From NCBI RefSeq assembly GCF_002994635.1, contig NZ_PVNL01000057.1, positions 229,333 to 293,332 on the forward strand: a stretch of DNA of 64,000 bases. The letters are read 5' to 3'. Shown here one piece after another: positions 9,652 through 19,259 of this stretch. How positions within the stretch are numbered: the first letter of the stretch is position 1; each line of letters opens with the position of its first letter. The translations under genes and the position numbers were made by a program. This stretch comes from Enhygromyxa salina (GTDB taxonomy: Bacteria; Myxococcota_A; Polyangia; Nannocystales; Nannocystaceae). The notes below the pieces were generated by a model. The model saw only the letters and a program-made list of their open reading frames with translations. It made no database searches and was not told where the DNA came from.

Positions 9652-9668
9652 ACGTCTAGCGTAGACGT
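9652..9668 (-). promoter_or_regulatory. perfect inverted repeat just upstream of kinase start
   Basis: ACGTCTA (9652-9658), GCG, TAGACGT (9662-9668) is a perfect 7-bp palindrome that begins three bases upstream of the kinase ATG at 9649. It could be a dimeric regulator site or an mRNA hairpin covering the ribosome binding site. No factor can be named. Confidence 0.4.
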
Positions 9669-9820
9669 CTGGATTGGGGCGGTCAACGCGGACTGTGGCC
9701 CAGATCGCGGTTTGGTTGGGGCCGCGCCGACCCCGAGCGCGTGAGCTCACCGAGGCCGCGCCCAGGTCGGAAACCGGTAGGAAACGACCCAGCTCCCGAG
9801 CGGCCATGATATCGCACCTC

Positions 9821-11350
9821 ATGCCCGTAAAAGCGGTGATCGTCGGACGCCAGATCGACATCGAAGAAGTCCACCGCGTCGCCCGACGTGGCGCGGACGC
9901 GACCCTTCACGAGGCCGCCGAGTCCAACCTGCTGCGCACGCGTGCCCTGCTCGAACGCGCACTCGCCGACGGTGCGACTGTCTATGGGGTCAACACGGGG
10001 TTCGGCGCGCTGTCGGGGGTCAAGGTCCCCACGGCGCGGCTGCAGGACCTGCAACGCAACCTCCTGCGCAGCCACGCGGTTGGGGTCGGTGAGCCGCTGG
10101 GGGCCGACGTGGTCCGAGCGCTGCTGATGTTGCGGGCCCACACCCTGGCGCTGGGTGCTTCGGGCGTGCGCCCCCTGGTGCCTCAGCGCCTGCTCGAGCT
10201 GCTGCGAGCCGGCGTGGTCCCGGTCGTCCCGTGCCAGGGGAGCGTCGGCGCCAGCGGTGACCTCGCGCCGCTCGCCCACCTCGCGCTGCCGCTGATCGGC
10301 GAGGGCGAGGCCTGGCTCGACGGCCAGCGCATGTCGGGCGCCGACGCGCTGCGCGAGCGAGGGATCGACCCGCTCGATCTCGCCGCCAAAGAGGGACTCT
10401 CGCTCATCAACGGCACCCAGGTCACGACCGCGATCACGGCGCTGGCGCTGGCGGATGCCCGCGAGTTGGTCGAGGCCGCCGACATCATCGGGGCCTCGAG
10501 CCTCGACGCGCTGCTCGGCACCACCGCGTGCCTGGACGCCCGCATTCACGCAGGCAAGCCGCACCCCGGCCAGATCCACAGCGCCGAGCTGATCGCGAAG
10601 CTGCTCGCCGGCTCGCCGCTCAACCAGTCCCACGCCGACTGTGGCCGGGTTCAGGACGCCTACTCGATGCGCTGCATGCCGCAGGTGCACGGGTCGGTCC
10701 GCGCGGCGATCGACTACGCGGCCGCGGCCGTCAACATCGAGCTCAACAGCTTCACCGACAACCCGCTGGTGCTGCTGCGCGATCCCAACGATCACGCGGC
10801 TGGGTTCGACGTGCTCAGCGGCGGCAATTTCCACGCGTGCAGCGTGGCGCTGCCAGCCGACCACATGACCGCCGCGCTGACGACCCTCGCGACGATCAGC
10901 GAGCGGCGCACGGATCGGCTGTGCACGGCCGCCCACTCCCGCGGACTCCCGGCGTTCTTGACCAACGACCCCGGGGTCGAGAGCGGGTTCATGATGGCCC
11001 AGGTCACCGCCGCCGCGCTGGCCAGCGAGTGCAAGTCGATGTCGTTCCCGGCCAGCACCGACTCGATCCCGACCTCGGCCGGCAAGGAGGACCACGTCAG
11101 CATGGGGCCGATCGCCGCCCGCAAGCTCGCGGCTGTGGTTCGCAACCTCGCGCACGTCCTCGCAATCGAGGCCGCCGCCGCGGCGCGGGCCATGGATCTG
11201 CGCGACCACCCGAGCAGCCCGGCCCTGGTGCGGGTTCACGCGGTGATCCGCGAGCACGTGGCCCCGTTCACGGGTGATCGGAGCATGACCGCCGAGCTCG
11301 AGTCGCTCGCGCAGGCGATCCTCGACGGCGCGCTGCGTCAGGCGCTGTGA
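9821..11350 (+). CDS. hutH: histidine ammonia-lyase
   Basis: Converts L-histidine to trans-urocanate and ammonia, the first step of histidine degradation, in the cytoplasm. The Ala-Ser-Gly triad that cyclises into the MIO cofactor is visible in GSVGASGDLAPL at about residues 144-146 from this start. Other family signatures are YGVNTGFGALS near the N-terminus, NGTQ, and the NSFTDNPL and GGNFHA blocks. At 509 residues the length fits the family. An ATG at 9806 would add five residues; I prefer 9821 because it places the MIO serine close to its usual position. No other hut genes are nearby, so it is a stand-alone copy. Its stop abuts the convergent glycosyltransferase gene. Confidence 0.95.
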   Translation: MPVKAVIVGRQIDIEEVHRVARRGADATLHEAAESNLLRTRALLERALADGATVYGVNTGFGALSGVKVPTARLQDLQRNLLRSHAVGVGEPLGADVVRALLMLRAHTLALGASGVRPLVPQRLLELLRAGVVPVVPCQGSVGASGDLAPLAHLALPLIGEGEAWLDGQRMSGADALRERGIDPLDLAAKEGLSLINGTQVTTAITALALADARELVEAADIIGASSLDALLGTTACLDARIHAGKPHPGQIHSAELIAKLLAGSPLNQSHADCGRVQDAYSMRCMPQVHGSVRAAIDYAAAAVNIELNSFTDNPLVLLRDPNDHAAGFDVLSGGNFHACSVALPADHMTAALTTLATISERRTDRLCTAAHSRGLPAFLTNDPGVESGFMMAQVTAAALASECKSMSFPASTDSIPTSAGKEDHVSMGPIAARKLAAVVRNLAHVLAIEAAAAARAMDLRDHPSSPALVRVHAVIREHVAPFTGDRSMTAELESLAQAILDGALRQAL

Positions 11351-12976
11351 CTACCTGCGCTTCCACAGCTGGACCCGACCGATCCGCACGCGACGGTCGC
11401 GACGGTAGTGGGCGCGCAAGAACTCGTGGAGCTGCTTGAACTCGCGGTGCGGGACGGTCGAGCCCAGGACCACGTAGGCCGGACGCGAGGCTTCTAGGTC
11501 GACAATCAGCTGGTCCGCGTACGCGGACTCGACGAAGCGCAGCGGCTTCGCGGGCCGCCGCCAGGTGTCGTCGTTGGGCTGGCTCAGGACCCCCAGGGAC
11601 TTGTAGATGCGGCTGCCCGACAGCCGCCCGGTCAGCGGGTAGACGTCCCACAGGTGCCAGCCCCACATCCAGATCCGATCGTCGGGCTCGGTGTGGGCCA
11701 GGAGGTGCTTGGCGATCCGGCGACCGCCCAGGTCATGGGGCCGGGCGCGATCGAGGCGAACGTGCTCGAGCATCAGCAAGGCGCGAACGACGAGCACCAG
11801 GCCCAGCGACAGGGCCAGCGCGCGCGGGATCCAGTGGACCGTGCAGCGCCGCCCCAGCAGCCCGCAGGGGGCCGCCGCGAGCAGGCACAGCGGCGCGGCG
11901 ACGGCCAGGAAGTAGCCCTTGTAGAACCGAAACCCGAGGCTGGCCGCGACCAGGGTCGCGAGCAGCCACGCGAACACGAAGCCGAGCTCGCGCAGGGTCT
12001 TTGCCTGCTCGGGGTCGAGCGACGCGCCGCCTCGCCAGGCCGCCACGCGATCGGCGAGCGCGCGCGCGCTCGAGAACGCGGCCAGGACCAGCGCCAAGCC
12101 CAGGAAGTGCGCGAGGGCCAGCGCGCCCTCCCACGCCGAGCTGCCCAGCCCAGCCTCGCGCGCGCCCAGGTACCGGAGCGCCCAGCGACTCAGGAAGTAG
12201 CCGTTGAACAGCGCGCCGAACTGACCGGCGGCCAGGTACTGCGCGACGATCGGCAGGTGCGCGAGGCCGAACCCGAGCAGCACCCAGCCGGGATCGATCA
12301 TTCGCTCGCGCACGGCCCCCCACCCTGCTCCCCGCCCTGACCTGGACGCGGGCGTGGACGAGTCCGCGCCGCCGAAGGTGGCGATCAGCAGCAGCGGCAC
12401 CAACACGACACCATTGGGCTGCTTGCACAGCGTTGCGAAGCCCGCAAACGCGCCCGCGAGCATCCACAGGGTCGGCCGCCAGCGGTCCGAGCGTGCGCGC
12501 AGGGCCTCGACGCCGAGCCAGAAGCACGCGATCTGAGGCAGGTTGGCCCAGGTCACGTAGTTGGCGTCCATCGAGTCGAGGTGGGCGTCGTGCAGGGCGT
12601 AGAGCCCGGCGCTCGTCAGCGCGCCGAGCTTGCCCCACAGCCGCCAGCCGAGCCCGGCCACGCACGCCAGCCCGAGCAGCGCCCACAGGTTCGCGGCGAT
12701 CTGAAACCGGGCGATGTCTCGCGCCTCGGGGCCCGCGAACCACTTGGCCAGGTAGAAGCTGCCCGGGGCCTTGAACTCGAGGGTGTCGACGTAGGGCAGG
12801 CCCCCGTGCTCGAGCACCATCGCGTTGTAGAGGATCCCGGCGACATCGTGGGACGCGAACCCGCCCTGGGTGAACCCCGGCGCGCGCAGCCACGCCGAGG
12901 CCACCACGATCGCGACCAACCCGATGATCGTCAGCGCGGTCGCGACCTGACTAGAACGGGTGGCTGAAGGTGACAT
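11351..12976 (-). CDS. polytopic GT-C type glycosyltransferase (GT39/ArnT-like)
   Basis: A multi-pass membrane protein of about 540 residues with at least ten hydrophobic helices. The first external loop carries the acidic SHDVAGILYNAMVLEHG and a GLPYVDTLEFKAPGSFY segment, as in the dolichyl- or undecaprenyl-phosphate sugar transferases of GT-C family 39/83. These use lipid-linked sugars to glycosylate proteins or lipids outside the membrane. I take the ATG at 12976 as start: upstream codons are in the wrong reading context inside the preceding gene. The start overlaps that gene's end by 26 bp, implying coupled expression with the outer-membrane protein gene. The acceptor is unknown. Confidence 0.8.
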   Translation of the reverse strand: MSPSATRSSQVATALTIIGLVAIVVASAWLRAPGFTQGGFASHDVAGILYNAMVLEHGGLPYVDTLEFKAPGSFYLAKWFAGPEARDIARFQIAANLWALLGLACVAGLGWRLWGKLGALTSAGLYALHDAHLDSMDANYVTWANLPQIACFWLGVEALRARSDRWRPTLWMLAGAFAGFATLCKQPNGVVLVPLLLIATFGGADSSTPASRSGRGAGWGAVRERMIDPGWVLLGFGLAHLPIVAQYLAAGQFGALFNGYFLSRWALRYLGAREAGLGSSAWEGALALAHFLGLALVLAAFSSARALADRVAAWRGGASLDPEQAKTLRELGFVFAWLLATLVAASLGFRFYKGYFLAVAAPLCLLAAAPCGLLGRRCTVHWIPRALALSLGLVLVVRALLMLEHVRLDRARPHDLGGRRIAKHLLAHTEPDDRIWMWGWHLWDVYPLTGRLSGSRIYKSLGVLSQPNDDTWRRPAKPLRFVESAYADQLIVDLEASRPAYVVLGSTVPHREFKQLHEFLRAHYRRDRRVRIGRVQLWKRR

Positions 12977-15900
12977 TGATATTGAATGGCGGCAGCAAGC
13001 GATCGACGTCGTCGATACCCTGCACCTCGGCGAGGTAGTCGGGCAAGGTCTCGCCCAGGCAGGTCGCGCCGCCCCGGCGGCCGAGCGGCACGGCGGCGTC
13101 GACCCGCAGCAGCTGCGGGGCCACGCCGAGCCACGTGAACCGGGCGGCCAGGCCGTAGCCAACCTGCCCGTACCAGCTGTCGGACCCGAACCAGCCGCCA
13201 TAGTCGTCGCAGCCCGACATAGACGTGACCCCGCCGAACAGCGCGCCGCTGATGGTCCGCACGAAGATCAGGTTGAGCAGGGGGATCCGCAGATCATCGA
13301 GGATCACGTGGCGGTACTCGACCAGCGAGCGGGCGACCGCGCGACCGTAGAGCTCGTTGGAGGTGAAGCCCGTCAGGGCGCCGATCCCACCGCCGCGGTT
13401 GAGGCTGCGAAACTCGAGCCGCGAGGCCAGCGGCACCACCAGGCCGACCTCGACGAGGGTCGCAAGCACATGGTTGTGCGCGAGCGGCCACATCTGCGCC
13501 CAGCCTGCGTCGAAGTTGAGCGAGAAGCGGTGGTCGTCGCTGCCGTCGAGCCGAATGGTCTGAGATCCCGAGATCCCCCCGTAGACGATGTGCCCGCGCT
13601 CGGGCCAGCCGCCGTACTTATAGGTGCTGTGGCTGAGGCTCAGGCGCTCGACCAGGCGCATACCGCCGGCCTGGTCGAGCCCGCCGGTGTTGAGCCACGC
13701 GACCGAATTGGTGTTGCTCAGCCGCAGGCGTCGCTGCTGGCGGTTGCGCTTGGCCCCAAAGTAAAAATTGAAGCGGGTCCGGCCGCCGAGGTTGGCCTCG
13801 CCGTTGGTATACGCATAGAACTCCGCGGTCCGCCGCAGGTCTCGCCGCAAGCTGGCCTCGAACGCGATCGCAGCCGAGATCGCGTTGAAGCGGGCCTGGG
13901 TGGTGCTGGCGGTTGCGAGCTCCGAGGCCGCGACCGAGAACCCAAACCCCCGATACACAAACCGGGTCTTGGCCGGAATCCGGTTGTTGAACAGCGGATC
14001 GCTGCTGTCGCCTCGCGCGCTGCGGGTCGCGCCGCCGGGGATCCGCGAGACCTCGACCAAGCGCGCGCGTGGATCGAGACGGACCGACTCGAGCCGCCGC
14101 TCGGTGCTCAGCGTGAACACGTGCTGGGCCACGCTCGGTTGATCGAGCAAGTCGGCCCCGGGTGCAGCCTCGCCGTTCCACACGAGGTAGTGATCGTGAC
14201 CGCCGCGCTCGCGCACGTAGACTTGGATCGGCTCGACCAGCGGACGATCGCTGTCGCGCGAGATCGTGATCTCGTGGTGCCAGCGGCCGTCGTCGGCCTT
14301 GCGCGAGCGGACGTCGGTGATCGCGTAGTCGACCTCGGGATAGGGCCCGAGCCACTGGTCGAAGAACCACCCGAGCTCGCGGCCCCAGGCCCGCTCGGCG
14401 ACCACCCGCGGATCGCTGTCGGGGTTGTGGCCCAGCTCGGCGTAGAGCCCAGCCAGCTGCGGATCGTCGAGCAAGTCCGACAGCTTCTCGTGGATCCGCC
14501 GGCCGCTGGGCAGCTCGTTGGCGAAGAACAGCGGGTGATGGCGGACCGGCCACTGATCTTCGCTGCCGCGGAAGTACGCCGAAGAGAACGACGCCTGGCC
14601 CGAGTACAAGAAGCTGTCGATCGCGGGGACGAAGGTCCAGGCGGCGAGCAGATCGACGGCGTACTCGTCACGCAGATCTCGCGCGCGCTGCCACAGCTGC
14701 GCGAGCACGACCCCGAACGCGCCCGAGAGCCAGAGGTCGGTCGAGCTGTCGTGGCGGCCCGAGAAGTGGGCGTAGGCCAGCAGATCGCAGATCGAACGGG
14801 CGACCTGGATGTCGTGAAATTTGGCGAGCCGCTTGGTCGCAAACAGCTCGAGGTACTGATCGCTGACCATCACCGCGGTCGGGTGGAACATCGAGACGTC
14901 GCTGCGCAGCGGGCCCTGGACCACGGTCAGCTCGGCGTCGGGAGGCGGCTCGATGCTGACGACGGACGCGATGTCGATCGCCGCGCTGGCGATCGACAGC
15001 ACGTGCCCCGCGACGTCGTGGATCGGGTGAAACAAATTCTCGTTCGGGTACTGATCGCCGGGTCGGACCGAGATGTGCAGCACCCGGACGCGCACGCCCC
15101 GATGCCAGGTCTCGGTGTGATGCCAGCGCGGGCCCCAGAACACCGACGGGTAGGCGATCACGGCGCGGGGATCGATCGCCTCGCGGGTGACGACGAGCTC
15201 CTGCCCGTCGAGCGCCTTGGCCTCGGCCGTGGTCGGCTCGCTGCCGGGCTCCCAGCTGGGGACCGCGCCGAACCGAGCGCGCTCGACCACCCACTCGACC
15301 GGGGTGACGACGCGCCCGCCAGACGGCAGCCACACGCCGCCGCGGGCCGGCTCGCTCGGCAGCGGCGCGATCGCTCCCGACAGGCTGCAGCGACGCCACA
15401 CGCAGCCGAGCGGCCAGTAGCGATGCGGGACCTCGACGCGGTACTCGACGGTGACCTCGGTGACCCCGGCCGGCAGCTCGATCACGAGGTCGCGGCGGGC
15501 CCCGACCCGCGTGGGGGTGAGCTCGCGGCCGTCGGCGTGGACGCTCGCGATGATCGTGCGCGCGCGCTCGGACGGCCCCGCGACGTAGGTCGACAGCGCG
15601 ATCTCATCGAGCTCGCGCGGCTCGTCGCGCAGCAGCTCGGCGTAGTCGAGCAGGACCAAATGCTGGTTCGCGTGGGCCGGCCCGGTGAGCTCGTAGCGGG
15701 CGCGGCCTTCGACCTCCGCGCGGCGGCGGGCGATCCGGTCACCCTCGCGCGGGCGATCTCCGCCCCGCCACACCGTCAGCTCGACGTGGACCCGCGCGAC
15801 CGTGGCTTCCGATTTCTTGGGGTCCGCGGGCGCCGGAGTCTCGGTCTCAACGTCGGCGTCGGCGTCGGCGTCGGCGCCGGTCTCGGCCTCGGGAACGTCC

Positions 15901-16157
15901 GCGCTGTCGACCGCAGGATCCTCGACGTCGAGCGCCGGGTCGTCCGGGCGCGCTGCACTGTCTGGCGCAGCTCGGCCCGCGTCGTCGATCTCCGGACCTT
16001 CGCCGGGCGCCGCGACGGCTCGCGCCCCCGCCCCATCGAGCCACGCGACCAGCGGCGCGACGAGGGTGAACACCAACATCGCGACGGCGATCCCCACCAC
16101 CGAGATCATTCGACGAGCGAACGGACGCTGGGGTGCGAGCGGATCGAGAGGAGCCAC
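12951..16157 (-). CDS. degenerate M1-peptidase-like domain fused to C-terminal outer-membrane beta-barrel
   Basis: About 1068 residues. An Arg-containing N-terminus and a hydrophobic helix (MISVVGIAVAMLVFTLVAPL) act as signal or anchor, then an acidic Pro/Asp-rich linker. The middle part resembles the M1 aminopeptidase fold; DLWLSGAFG lines up with the DLWLNEGFA block. The HExxH zinc site expected about 20 residues earlier is missing, with ARSICDLLAYAHFSG in its place. The last roughly 350 residues alternate in beta-barrel fashion, contain GGGIGALTGFTSNELYGRA as in Omp85/surface-antigen barrels, and end in Phe. I infer an outer-membrane protein with a non-catalytic periplasmic peptidase-like domain. 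Start options are TTG 16310, GTG 16157 or ATG 16109. I chose the GTG, which keeps the basic n-region. Confidence 0.65.
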   Translation of the reverse strand: MAPLDPLAPQRPFARRMISVVGIAVAMLVFTLVAPLVAWLDGAGARAVAAPGEGPEIDDAGRAAPDSAARPDDPALDVEDPAVDSADVPEAETGADADADADVETETPAPADPKKSEATVARVHVELTVWRGGDRPREGDRIARRRAEVEGRARYELTGPAHANQHLVLLDYAELLRDEPRELDEIALSTYVAGPSERARTIIASVHADGRELTPTRVGARRDLVIELPAGVTEVTVEYRVEVPHRYWPLGCVWRRCSLSGAIAPLPSEPARGGVWLPSGGRVVTPVEWVVERARFGAVPSWEPGSEPTTAEAKALDGQELVVTREAIDPRAVIAYPSVFWGPRWHHTETWHRGVRVRVLHISVRPGDQYPNENLFHPIHDVAGHVLSIASAAIDIASVVSIEPPPDAELTVVQGPLRSDVSMFHPTAVMVSDQYLELFATKRLAKFHDIQVARSICDLLAYAHFSGRHDSSTDLWLSGAFGVVLAQLWQRARDLRDEYAVDLLAAWTFVPAIDSFLYSGQASFSSAYFRGSEDQWPVRHHPLFFANELPSGRRIHEKLSDLLDDPQLAGLYAELGHNPDSDPRVVAERAWGRELGWFFDQWLGPYPEVDYAITDVRSRKADDGRWHHEITISRDSDRPLVEPIQVYVRERGGHDHYLVWNGEAAPGADLLDQPSVAQHVFTLSTERRLESVRLDPRARLVEVSRIPGGATRSARGDSSDPLFNNRIPAKTRFVYRGFGFSVAASELATASTTQARFNAISAAIAFEASLRRDLRRTAEFYAYTNGEANLGGRTRFNFYFGAKRNRQQRRLRLSNTNSVAWLNTGGLDQAGGMRLVERLSLSHSTYKYGGWPERGHIVYGGISGSQTIRLDGSDDHRFSLNFDAGWAQMWPLAHNHVLATLVEVGLVVPLASRLEFRSLNRGGGIGALTGFTSNELYGRAVARSLVEYRHVILDDLRIPLLNLIFVRTISGALFGGVTSMSGCDDYGGWFGSDSWYGQVGYGLAARFTWLGVAPQLLRVDAAVPLGRRGGATCLGETLPDYLAEVQGIDDVDRLLPPFNINVTFSHPF

Positions 16158-16592
16158 GATCAAACTCGGGCTTGGGCTGCGTCGCTGCGGTCGCACGTCG
16201 AAGTGTCGGCGCAGCTTAACGCGAGCGCTGGTCCACGTCGCCTCCGCCGTGTGCGCGAGCGCAGGAGTCGGATGTCGCGGTTCAATGACCGTGTCCGCAG
16301 ATTCCTTCAAGGGAAATCAGCTCCGCGCCCAACTACCCAAAATCGGCTCCCAGTGGCCGGTCTGTGCTCTTCCACCGAACCACGGGCGTGCTCGCGGGAG
16401 CTGCTTGGCCGCGGGATCTGGCGGGGGTCTCCTGTGCACCTGGCCAGGCGCCGAGGACTTGGGCCCCCGGACACCCGCGGGTCCCAGCGCCGCCTCGCTC
16501 GCCGCCTCGTTCGCCCCTCGATCGCCGATCGATCAACTCCAGGAAGCGACACCGAGTTTGACACCTGCACGCTGACATACGACGCTATTTAC
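16158..16592. other. divergent intergenic region
   Basis: This stretch separates the M1-like barrel gene from the divergent OmpA-family gene and must carry both promoters. Frames open here are continuations of neighbouring genes or shadows. The only clear signal I see is TTGACA at 16558-16563. Confidence 0.4.
16558..16591 (+). promoter_or_regulatory. possible promoter of the OmpA-family gene
   Basis: A consensus -35 hexamer TTGACA lies at 16558-16563, 30 bp before the ATG at 16593. A matching -10 is poor: GACGCT at 17-bp spacing, or TATTTA at 22-bp spacing. The transcript would be nearly leaderless, so the -35 may be fortuitous. Confidence 0.3.
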
Positions 16593-18950
16593 ATGCGCCG
16601 TCTGTCCATTCATCTGCTCGCGTCGGGCCTTGCTGCGAGCACCCTGTTGTTGCTCCCCGGTCTCGCGTTCGCGGGTCCACCTTCGCTGCCCGAAGGCAGC
16701 GACGTCGAAGAGGATGCCGGCGACGCCGGGCCAGGCGATGACGGCGACGAGATGCTCACCGCCGACGGTCAGCCCATGCCGACCGACACGGTGCCCGCAG
16801 GCCCAGGCGAAGACGTGACGGATGACGGCGCCGACGCTGAGCTCGGCGGCGCGTTCGATGCCGACGCCGACGCCGAGCTGGACACCTCACTCGACTCGTC
16901 GTTCGGCACCGACACCGCAGGCAGCAGCGACACCGCGGGCGCAGCGGACACGTCAATGGGCACGCTCGGGCTCGAGGGCGACTCGGGTCCGGGCATGGTC
17001 GCCGGTCGCCGTGAGCCGGTCATGAACTCGCTGCGCGGCCCGGTCGGTCTGTTCTACACCTCGCTGGCCGACGTCGGTGGCAAGTACACGTTTCGCTTCC
17101 AGCTCCACAGCGACTTCTTCGTCAAGAACAACTTCTTTTGTTGTGAGGGCACGTCCGAGGGTGACCGCCACGCCCGACTCCGCGGCGCCGTCAACCTCGG
17201 CTTCACCTTCACCGAGTGGACCGAGGTCTACTTCAACATCAACAGCTCGGCGAACCGCAACACCCGCAACCAGGGCGCCCGTCAAGATCCACCCTCCGTG
17301 TTCGCCCTGGGCGACATGAACTTCGGCGTCAAGGGTGCGTACCAGTTCCTCAACGGCGGCGTCGGCCTCGGCGGCCAGCTCGGGCTCGGGCTGATCTCGG
17401 GCAGCGAGCGGCTGCGGACCTCGCGAGTCAACTTCGACTTCGCGGTGATCCTTGGCGCCGATCTTCGCTACCTGACCCAAAAAGAGATCCCGGTCCGGAT
17501 CACCGGCAACGTCGGCTGGACCCTCGACAACTCGCGCAAGCTGGTCGACTGGGCCTCGGTCGACGACCTGCTCTCGCGCGAGGTCCTGCGCTTCTCCTCG
17601 GGCGTCAACCACAGCCGCGTCACCACCAAGATCGCCGTCGACTTCCCGATCCGGCTGGGCAAGAACAAGCAGTACGGCCTCGATCCGGTCATCGAGTACA
17701 ACTGGGACATCGCCACCTACCAGGAGCAGGCGTTCGTCGAGCTCACCGAGCAATTCGGCGGCTCGCCGCTCAAGCGCTCGCAGGCGTGGATGACCCTGGG
17801 CCTGCGCGCCAACGTCTATGACGGGCTGTTCCTCAGCGCCGCCGTCGACGTCGGCACGACCTCGCCCAGCTACGAATTCGGCCCGCCGGTCCCGCCCTAC
17901 CAGGTCATCCTCGGGCTCGGCTGGAGCTTCGATCCCAAGCCGCGGATCAAGCAGGTCCCGGTCCCCATGGACAACGGCAGCTCGCAGCCGGTCCTCGAAG
18001 GCCGGATCCTCGGCCGCGTCGTCGACCTCGAGGGCAACCCGATCGCCGACGCCAAGGTCAGCTTCCCCGGGCTCGCCGCCAACGTGATCCTGACCGACAC
18101 CGTCGGCATGTTCACCAGCTTCCGGTTCCCCGAAGGTCCGGTCTCGATCAGCGTCGAGCTGCCTGACGGCACCGTCGTCGAGCAGATGGCCGACGTCCGT
18201 GTCGGCGAGGACGCGCAGGTCGACATCGTCGCCGACGTCGCGGCCGGCACCGGCGAAGACCCGGTGTTCGACGGCACCTTCATGGGCAAGGACGGGCTCG
18301 GGATCCCGGTCACCGTCGCGCTCGACGGCATGGGCATCCAAGAGAGCTTCGAGTCCGACGCGACCGGCCGGATTGCGATCGCGCTCCCGCTCGGCGAGTA
18401 CACGGCCACGATCACCGCCGCCGGCTACGAGCCCAAGACCGTCTCGTTCTCGCTCACCGAAGACGGCGCGATCGTCAGCGAGACCCTGTCGCCAGCTGGC
18501 GCAGGTGGTGGCGGTGGCAGCAACGCCGCCGTCATCGACACCCCGCTGATCTCGGGCAACAAGTACCGACTCCGGGTCAAGCGAGGCCCCCACTACAGCG
18601 GTGACGACGTCGACGTCGATCGCAGCGCCGAGTCGCTCGATCAGCTCGCCTCGTTCATCGGTCAGCACCCGGAGTACGGCAAGATCGAGGTCCGCGTGCA
18701 CACCGACGACCGCGGCAACCCCAAGAAGCGCAGCCAAGCCCGCGCCGACGCGGTCGTCGCCTACCTGGTCGGCAAGGGCGTCGCCGCCAGCCGGCTCGAG
18801 GCCAAGGGCTGGGGCGACAAGGACCCGGTCGCCGTCAACATCACCTCCGACGGCCGCGCCAAGAACAACCGCACCGAGTTCAAGGTCCGCGACTACGACG
18901 AGTCGAAAGCCACGCCCTCCGGCGGCGGCAGTGACGACAGCGACGACTAG
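16593..18950 (+). CDS. OmpA-family outer-membrane protein with N-terminal barrel and carboxypeptidase-regulatory-like repeats
   Basis: 785 residues. A classic signal peptide (MRRLSIHLLASGLAAS... AFAG) is followed by an acidic Asp/Thr/Ala linker of about 110 residues. A beta-strand-rich region (about 130-450) probably forms an outer-membrane barrel. Two immunoglobulin-like domains follow (near VLEGRILGRVVDLEGNPIAD at 466 and DGTFMGKDGLGIPV at about 557). A peptidoglycan-binding OmpA domain (about 660-770) has the NPKKRSQARADAVVAYL helix and NNRTEF. The protein should tie the outer membrane to the cell wall. The same frame stays open upstream to 12960, but that is a shadow of the antisense gene; the signal peptide fixes the ATG at 16593. 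Confidence 0.9.
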   Translation: MRRLSIHLLASGLAASTLLLLPGLAFAGPPSLPEGSDVEEDAGDAGPGDDGDEMLTADGQPMPTDTVPAGPGEDVTDDGADAELGGAFDADADAELDTSLDSSFGTDTAGSSDTAGAADTSMGTLGLEGDSGPGMVAGRREPVMNSLRGPVGLFYTSLADVGGKYTFRFQLHSDFFVKNNFFCCEGTSEGDRHARLRGAVNLGFTFTEWTEVYFNINSSANRNTRNQGARQDPPSVFALGDMNFGVKGAYQFLNGGVGLGGQLGLGLISGSERLRTSRVNFDFAVILGADLRYLTQKEIPVRITGNVGWTLDNSRKLVDWASVDDLLSREVLRFSSGVNHSRVTTKIAVDFPIRLGKNKQYGLDPVIEYNWDIATYQEQAFVELTEQFGGSPLKRSQAWMTLGLRANVYDGLFLSAAVDVGTTSPSYEFGPPVPPYQVILGLGWSFDPKPRIKQVPVPMDNGSSQPVLEGRILGRVVDLEGNPIADAKVSFPGLAANVILTDTVGMFTSFRFPEGPVSISVELPDGTVVEQMADVRVGEDAQVDIVADVAAGTGEDPVFDGTFMGKDGLGIPVTVALDGMGIQESFESDATGRIAIALPLGEYTATITAAGYEPKTVSFSLTEDGAIVSETLSPAGAGGGGGSNAAVIDTPLISGNKYRLRVKRGPHYSGDDVDVDRSAESLDQLASFIGQHPEYGKIEVRVHTDDRGNPKKRSQARADAVVAYLVGKGVAASRLEAKGWGDKDPVAVNITSDGRAKNNRTEFKVRDYDESKATPSGGGSDDSDD

Positions 18951-19161
18951 CTCTCATCGCGCGTCGTACCCGGGGGTCGGGCGTGACTGTTGAGCAGCGC
19001 GCACGCCCCCTGCCAACCTTCTGTGTCCTCATCGTTCTCGGCCGGCGGCGCCGCTCTCAGCATCGAGCGGCACTCGAGCCGCCGGCGCCTTCGTTTGCTG
19101 AGCTCGCAACTGTGCTGACCCACGACAGGGTTTGTCTCTCGGCCATATACGGGCAACAGCC

Positions 19162-19217
19162 CGGTCCCCGCCTGTCCGCCCGGTCCCCGCCTGTCCGCCC
19201 GGTCCCCGCCTGTCTGC
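19162..19217. repeat. 19-bp tandem repeat, nearly three copies
   Basis: CGGTCCCCGCCTGTCCGCC occurs at 19162-19180 and 19181-19199, with a third, partial copy (one substitution) at 19200-19217. It is intergenic, in a gene-poor region. Confidence 0.9.
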
Positions 19218-19259
19218 ATCGGAGCACATCCCCGATCAACGTGGAGCGCACACAAGGCC

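Noticed and set aside
12960..16592. A 3.6-kb open plus-strand frame continuous with the OmpA-family gene
   Set aside because: It is antisense to a gene with clear protein character. GC-rich codon bias keeps the frame open, and a signal peptide fixes the true start at 16593.
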